This document shows, piece by piece, positions 58,736 to 64,000 of a stretch of DNA of 64,000 nt (position 1 is its first letter; the number at the start of each line of letters is the position of its first letter). Origin of the DNA: Leptoclinus maculatus. Lineage: Eukaryota > Chordata > Actinopteri > Perciformes > Stichaeidae. The stretch lies in contig JAVDOI010000007.1 in NCBI GenBank assembly GCA_032191485.1, forward strand, positions 2,832,463 through 2,896,462. The letters are read 5' to 3'. The translations under genes were made by a program, and so were the position numbers. The notes beneath the pieces were generated by a model. That model had not been told where the DNA came from, made no database searches, and saw only the letters and a list, made by a program, of their open reading frames with translations.

Positions 58736-61633
58736 CAACCATAAAAAAACAGTAAACAATGTGGTTTACTTTGGCGTTTAAATGTGTTAAGGTTGTACAT
58801 GTGTTCTACTGCATTTTGCCCTGTGTTGTAAATAATAAGTCATCAAACGGAAAGGCAACTAGGGAAGTTTGCCACGTTTGAGTCTATGATACATTATGGG
58901 TAGTATATTATGAGTCAGTACAAGTGACATTAAGAATTTGAGTATCCTCGTATCCTCCATTTAAAAACTACTCATATCAAAACCTGTCAAAGTAAAATAC
59001 TTCATGGTAGTCAACGGTAGCTCAAACCTGCAACGATTTAAAAGAGGATAGTAAAGAGTGCTGCGGTGCCGAGCAGTCTAACCGAGGGGACTGGGGGATT
59101 AAGTGCTGTTGACAGTTGAGAATAGATGGACAGATTTAGTTGTACAGCTGACTGACTGACTTTTACTGCTTTAAAAGTGTGCACCCCAGCCATCCGGCAT
59201 ATCTAACGGTTGCCATATCGTAGCTATAATTGGATAAATCACTGTGACAGACATGTCTAACTGCCTCTCACTCTTTGGGGGAAATAGCAAATCTCCTGCC
59301 TCGTTGCTCCACTTACATCGCAGAAGTTCACAGCTGCCAATTCTAACAAATTATCCAAAGTATCAGGCGGCTTTGAAATCTGTAATCCCAGAGTCTTCTA
59401 ATTGTGTTACGACAATTAACAGCTGGCTTCTGCATGAAAATGATACAGAAGACTCACACTGAGGGCTATAAATTTGTGTCAGAGCATCCAATTCCCTCAC
59501 ACCACCGGGGGAGTTTCATGTTCACCAGTGGCTGATCAGGGGCTGGTATGCCTGGGATGAAGCCAGGCACAGAGAGGCCGGTATTCCCAGTGCTCTTGGC
59601 ATGTATACTGGAGGATGCTAGCCATTTGAGCCAAATGCCATCAGTTCTGACAGAGACAGATGGAAGGAGACACACAAGCTAAGAAGAGAAGGACGGTAAC
59701 TTAAGTAAGAGCTGGAGTCACAATTTTACGCACAAGTTCCGGGGAAATGATGATGTGTTGAGACCAAGAATATGTTAATACAATGATGATGTTTCCCTGT
59801 AAACTGTAATACTGCAGTTTGTGCATGGAGATGGTGCACATTTCACATATCTGGCTCTAATGAACCAGACAGTTACCTGGAGTTCCATAGTGCCTAATTC
59901 CCATCACGCCAAAAGTCTGCAGCTCCACAAGCGGCCTCTGTGATGCAGTCTAGAAACATGTTATGTTTTGAGGCTTTTGTTATTTTGCATTATGTTTTTC
60001 AGGTTGTCCGTCCATCCGGTCCTTTCTTGGGAACGCAATATTTCAAGAACACCAACCAACAGATGAACTGATTAGAATTTAGTGGTCAAAGTTCAAGGTC
60101 ATTGTGACCTCACGAAAAAATGTTCTTGGCCATAACTCAAGAATGAATATGCTAATTATGACAATTTCACATGTTTTGTGTCTAATTGGATAAAGTGGAG
60201 ACAGTTTAGACAGACTTAAACTGTAACTTGGCTGTTTTGCGAAGGCATACAACCCTTAGATGGTAATTCTAGTTATTCGTTGATCCTTATATGTAAAAAA
60301 AGCATTACAGTGGACATTTTGATTGATTTTGTCTGCACTAGATGTCAGACCTTGCCAAAAAACATCATGTGGGCATCACCAGTATCCACAGCAATGGAAA
60401 TACAGTGATTAGGTCTTGTTGGGACAAAACACTGGTCTGACAGTGTCCTAGAGGAAAGCCAAGGGGGTCAGCCAAAATCATGAGGACAACATAGTAGAAA
60501 AACTGCTGTACTATTTAAAGAAATGTGTGTGTTGTGAATTGTTATGAAAATGACAAACTTAAGGCGACGTAGATACATGATGTATCTATGTATCTATCTT
60601 CAGATTAAAATAAAGAATTATACTGGATTTCTACACGCCAACATTTGGATTTGAAACCATCACTGACCATTCAAAATGAATGAAAGGGAAAGAAGGTGAA
60701 GAGGTCATTAGTTATAATTTACTTTGTTTGTTCTTGTTGTCCAGTAAGCTCCAGAAAACAACTTATAAATAAACTTCTCATTGAAATCACAAGTCATTGA
60801 ATGTCAGTGGCCCCTTCTTTGTGGTGTGGATGTGGGTTCTGAAGGAAGGATTTTATTTCATGCTGTGGGTCAGCCAGGGGCCATAACCCCCGTCGACTGT
60901 CACTCATTTACACAGTAGCTGACACAAGCTAAGGCTGGTAGGCTAGCTTGGAGGTGATGACTAAGTGATTTGTACTGTACTGTTGTCAACCTCCTGACGC
61001 CCAAACTTTTGTTTGGTATTTTTAATTTCCCCTTGCTATTTATTTTACTGTATAATACAATAATGTCACCAGTGTGTAACAGAGTATAACACTTAATTTC
61101 AATGCCTGAAAATTGCTGTGCAGACACAAAGTCTCAAACAATTTAATTGTTCAACATTTCATGACTCTGTATAAATGATCCTTGCTCCATACTCCAAACT
61201 TGGCGTGTCTCAAATCTGAATAAAGTTTGAAAATATATTCCCAATGTCCTCAAACAAGAACTTCCTAATTAGCAGGTACTATTGTAAAAAAAAATTTCAA
61301 ATGTATATGCCATATTAAACTACAAATGCCCACCATCTTGTTTTTACACTGATAAATGTATTGTGCTTTTGTTACCTAATAGATGGCATAAATAATGATT
61401 CTACAGACAACAAGTCTAAGTTAAGCAAAATTGAGCATAAGGTGCTGCAAACCCAAAATGTAATATCCACATATGAGGACACAGGGTCGCAGGAGGTATC
61501 TGTCTTTCAGTCAGTAGTATAGGGCAGAGGTGTCAAACTCAAGGCCCACCACGTCATTTTATGTGGCCCGCTAATTCGCCAGCAAAAAAAAATAAAAATG
61601 TAAAGTTAGACTTGATAATAAAAATATGCCCAT

Positions 61634-61757
61634 AGTCGAAGTTATGAGATAGAAAGTCGAAGTTATGAGATAGAAAGTCGAAGTTATGAGATAGAAAGTC
61701 GAAGTTATGAGATAGAAAGTCATAATTATGAGATAGAACGTCAAAATTGTGAGATAC
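61634..61757. repeat. 21-bp minisatellite, 6 units
   Basis: Units starting at 61634, 61655, 61676, 61697, 61718 and 61739 share agtcgaagttatgagata. The last two are diverged. The period divisible by three keeps a minus-strand TFYLITS frame open. Confidence 0.92.
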
Positions 61758-61779
61758 TTAAACAAAACAGTCAGAAGCA

Positions 61780-61918
61780 GCTCTTTGGCTGGTTACCGTA
61801 TATTTGACATGGAAATGTATTGTGAGTACATTGAAGACTACTTTAAACGTGGCTTTACAACAGATGAAATACTTCATGTGGGATTGTGCAAACGCACCCT
61901 TGAAAGGATTTTAAGTAG
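61780..61918 (+). pseudogene. Fragment of a transposon integrase/transposase N-terminal region
   Basis: The frame reads MEMYCEYIEDYFKRGFTTDE then ILHVGLCKRTLERIL, a helix-turn-helix-like segment I associate with fish transposon proteins that continue into an integrase-type catalytic core. It is cut at 61919 by the next insertion and does not resume recognisably, so only about 45 residues remain. Confidence 0.45.
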
Positions 61919-62658
61919 TGCTGGGCAACGATTAAAAATTTTTATCACGATTAATCGCATGATTTTTTTGCGATTAATCGCATTGTTATGTGCAAAATTC
62001 AATAATGAATTCAAAAGTAGTGTATTGCGCACTTTTATTTTAAAAGTACTGCTATATGAACAAAAATGCAATAACATTTGGTTTGCAAACACTTTAAACA
62101 AATCTGGTTCTTTTTAACAGCAGTATTCCCTTTACACAGTAGCAGTCATAATACAGTTATAATGATTCTGATACTAGAGATTCAGCCGGTGTTTTTTTTT
62201 TTTTTACGTTTGTTAAATTCTCAGTAGCGATAACTAAATGATATGCTCATTATACATATTCCAAACAAAAACACTTTAAAAACTCTAAAAAAAATTATTT
62301 TAATTAATAATTTATTTTTTGCTTTTTTTGGTATTTTGGTCAGACACATATGCAACGCTGATTACCGTGTAATATGTGTGGTATTTGTTATAAATGTACG
62401 TTGGTACATAGAGGGTGATAAGAAGCTGTACATGAAGGGACTTAGGACCCAGGGGAATGTAGGTGAAGGAAACGGGAAGAGACGGAAGAGACGCCACACA
62501 AACAGCTGTTCATCGCTCGCTGCCAGCCGACCGGTTCTGGTGTTAAAAATGTCCGTTTAATAATAAAAAAAAAAACTGCGTTACCGTGCGATAAAATAAT
62601 TGTCGGCATTAATTAATTAATGCGTTAACGAGATAATAACGCGTTAACTTGCCCAGCA
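61919..62658. mobile_element. Nested TIR element (tgctgggcaa ends)
   Basis: Left end tgctgggcaacgattaa and right end, read inward, tgctgggcaagttaacgcg, with ten identical terminal bases. Subterminal palindromic words gcgattaatcgc (left) and gcattaattaattaatgc (right) follow. No clear target duplication was seen. The 740-bp interior is AT-rich with no transposase. Confidence 0.65.
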
Positions 62659-63108
62659 AAGTTATTGTAATAACTTGTGTTTGATATTTGTCTTTGCTAT
62701 TTTCTTTAAAAGTTTGATAGAGTAATGTGGGTTTCTTAACCCTAAATTAAAAGGATTTAAGTTATAACAGAAATGTGCTTAAATATATTTTTACATTTAT
62801 ATAACTGCATGTACAATATTTTAACACTTGAATAAACAATAATCAAATGCAGAGACAGTTATTTACCACATAACTGTCTGTCTCATTTACTGTGTAAATG
62901 TTAGGAGTCTTACATTTACAACCGGCCCTTTGAGGGCAACCATGATGCTGATGTGGCCCAGATTGAAAATGAGTTTGACACCCCTGGTCTAGGGACTGTT
63001 TGTGACCACTTTCTCCAGTTCGGTTCTCCTGTCCTGGCATGAGTCACCAAGAGATACGGGCATGTAAGGGTATCACTGTCAAACACAAAAAGCACTGGGT
63101 TTACATAC

Positions 63109-63202
63109 TTGATGGCGTGCAGATGTTTGGTGGTATACTGGGGGATGAGGCGATAGATGACATCCAGTCCTTGGTTTGCTCCTATTAGGTTTGCTGTAGA
63201 AA
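63109..63202 (-). CDS. agbl1: AGBL1-like cytosolic carboxypeptidase, armadillo-like exon (first visible)
   Basis: Acceptor ttttccttacag and donor ATCAA/gtatgt bound 94 bp. Two bases finish a codon from an exon right of the window, then STANLIGANQGLDVIYRLIP and QYTTKHLHAIK follow, ending two bases into a Lys codon. From memory AGBL1/AGTPBP1 have at this point a G-N-GM-LL--I-PYT-K segment in the N-terminal armadillo-like region. Two-base phase matches the 38-bp exon. The start codon and upstream exons are outside the window. Confidence 0.8.
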
Positions 63203-64000
63203 CTGTAAGGAAAAGGTGTGACAAACTGAAAACATGACCACGAAAAGTAAAAAGTAGTAGTGTAATGCTTATTGTTGTAATCAATCAAAATGAATGAGCT
63301 TTGAATCATCAGTTAATGATAAAGAAGCGCAAAATGTAGCTAAAAAAAAAAAAGGCCTCCTGGTTCCAAGTCCTGTGTTTGTTTGAGCTGCCCACCGACC
63401 ATAAGCAGTCTCTCTCACATTTTATACTACATCCCTTGTTTAGAGCGTCGCATATTCATGCTGATGTGTTTACATTGCAGTCAGTACAGACTACATGGTA
63501 GACAAATGATACGCGAAAAGCCATCTTATCGCAAAATGACTTACAAATTGTCGTGTCATTTATATACGCCAACTGGTGAGAGCGGGCTGTGATATCAAAG
63601 AATGAACCACCTTCCTTACGTCACTATGCATTTGTGCTATTTGCACCTGCTCCTCAGACAAACTGTGCTTCCAGGCTGCTGAGCCTGTTTGATAAATTAC
63701 ACGACACATGTCTTCTTAGCAGAGGAGCAGAGGAGCTGTGAATCATGTTACTGGGTAGAAAAAAGTGAAAGGTCAACGCTACTAGACAGAAGTCATGCCA
63801 GAGTTATGGGTTACTACTGGAGTCCCGGAAGTGAGAACAGTCTGAAAATAAAAAACATTAAAACAAATGATGATTCAAAAAACATTTTCACCACGTTTCT
63901 TCCTTTACTTAATGATAATGTATAAGAAGATTCAAAGCACACACGGCTGAAAATGACTGCAGCATTGGTTGTTAATATATCCAGATTGTGTGTTTGGTTA
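63203..64000. other. Right flank, intron of the AGBL1-like gene by context
   Basis: A fragment of repeat family C lies near 63360-63420 (aagtcctgtgtttgtttgag). No exon or RNA gene is recognised in the rest. Confidence 0.5.

Larger units (their letters stand above)
61525..62986. mobile_element. hAT element with nested insertion and 21-bp array
   Basis: The ends are cagaggtgtcaaactcaagg and, inward from the right, caggggtgtcaaactcattt, with ggccca/gggcca words following on each side. The flanks gtataggg (61517-61524) and gtctaggg (62987-62994) match at seven of eight bases, a slightly decayed target duplication. It contains a minisatellite, a protein fragment and another TIR element. Its right edge is 122 bp from the host exon at 63109. 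Confidence 0.82.

Overview
The window reads as animal, most likely teleost fish, genomic DNA. It is AT-rich, has no long host open reading frame, carries long CA/GT/GATA microsatellites, and is full of transposon families typical of fish: hAT elements with 8-bp target duplications, a Tx1-group LINE, L2/Rex-like LINE tails, an EnSpm/CACTA-like transposase, a PIF/Harbinger-like TIR element and candidate solo LTRs. I see no rRNA, tRNA, CRISPR or bacterial-type gene.

One host gene spans almost the whole window on the minus strand. Eight exons (63109-63202, 54402-54439, 34448-34656, 32573-32738, 31898-31956, 18243-18359, 5591-5789, 3758-3834) have AG/GT borders, and their codon phases join without a break. 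Together they encode about 320 residues resembling the N-terminal armadillo-like region and acidic linker of a cytosolic carboxypeptidase (tubulin deglutamylase family). The best match from memory is AGBL1/CCP4 rather than its paralog AGTPBP1/CCP1. The start codon and first exons lie beyond the right edge, and the zinc carboxypeptidase domain beyond the left edge. Everything else is intron.

Introns, left to right. 1-3757: a modular repeat (860-2960) and an uncertain open stretch near 3.5 kb. 5790-18242: a fish repeat, a candidate LTR, a short hAT copy, and TA and GATA microsatellites. 18360-31897: a plus-strand LINE split by a TIR element with a CpG-rich 21-bp array, then a decayed EnSpm/CACTA-like transposase followed by a four-exon DUF4806-type gene remnant. 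34657-54401: a Harbinger-like element, several copies of a modular dispersed repeat, and a composite 9-kb Tx1-group LINE on the gene's own strand with two ORF1 copies, one split by a 2.2-kb hAT element. 54440-63108: a second short hAT copy, a (GT)71 tract, a LINE tail and a nested hAT ending 122 bp from the exon at 63109.

The transposon genes all carry stops, frameshifts or changed catalytic or zinc residues, so none looks active. I found no new functional system. The most instructive parts are the nested insertions, several dated or proved by exact target-site duplications and by an empty-site paralog within the window.
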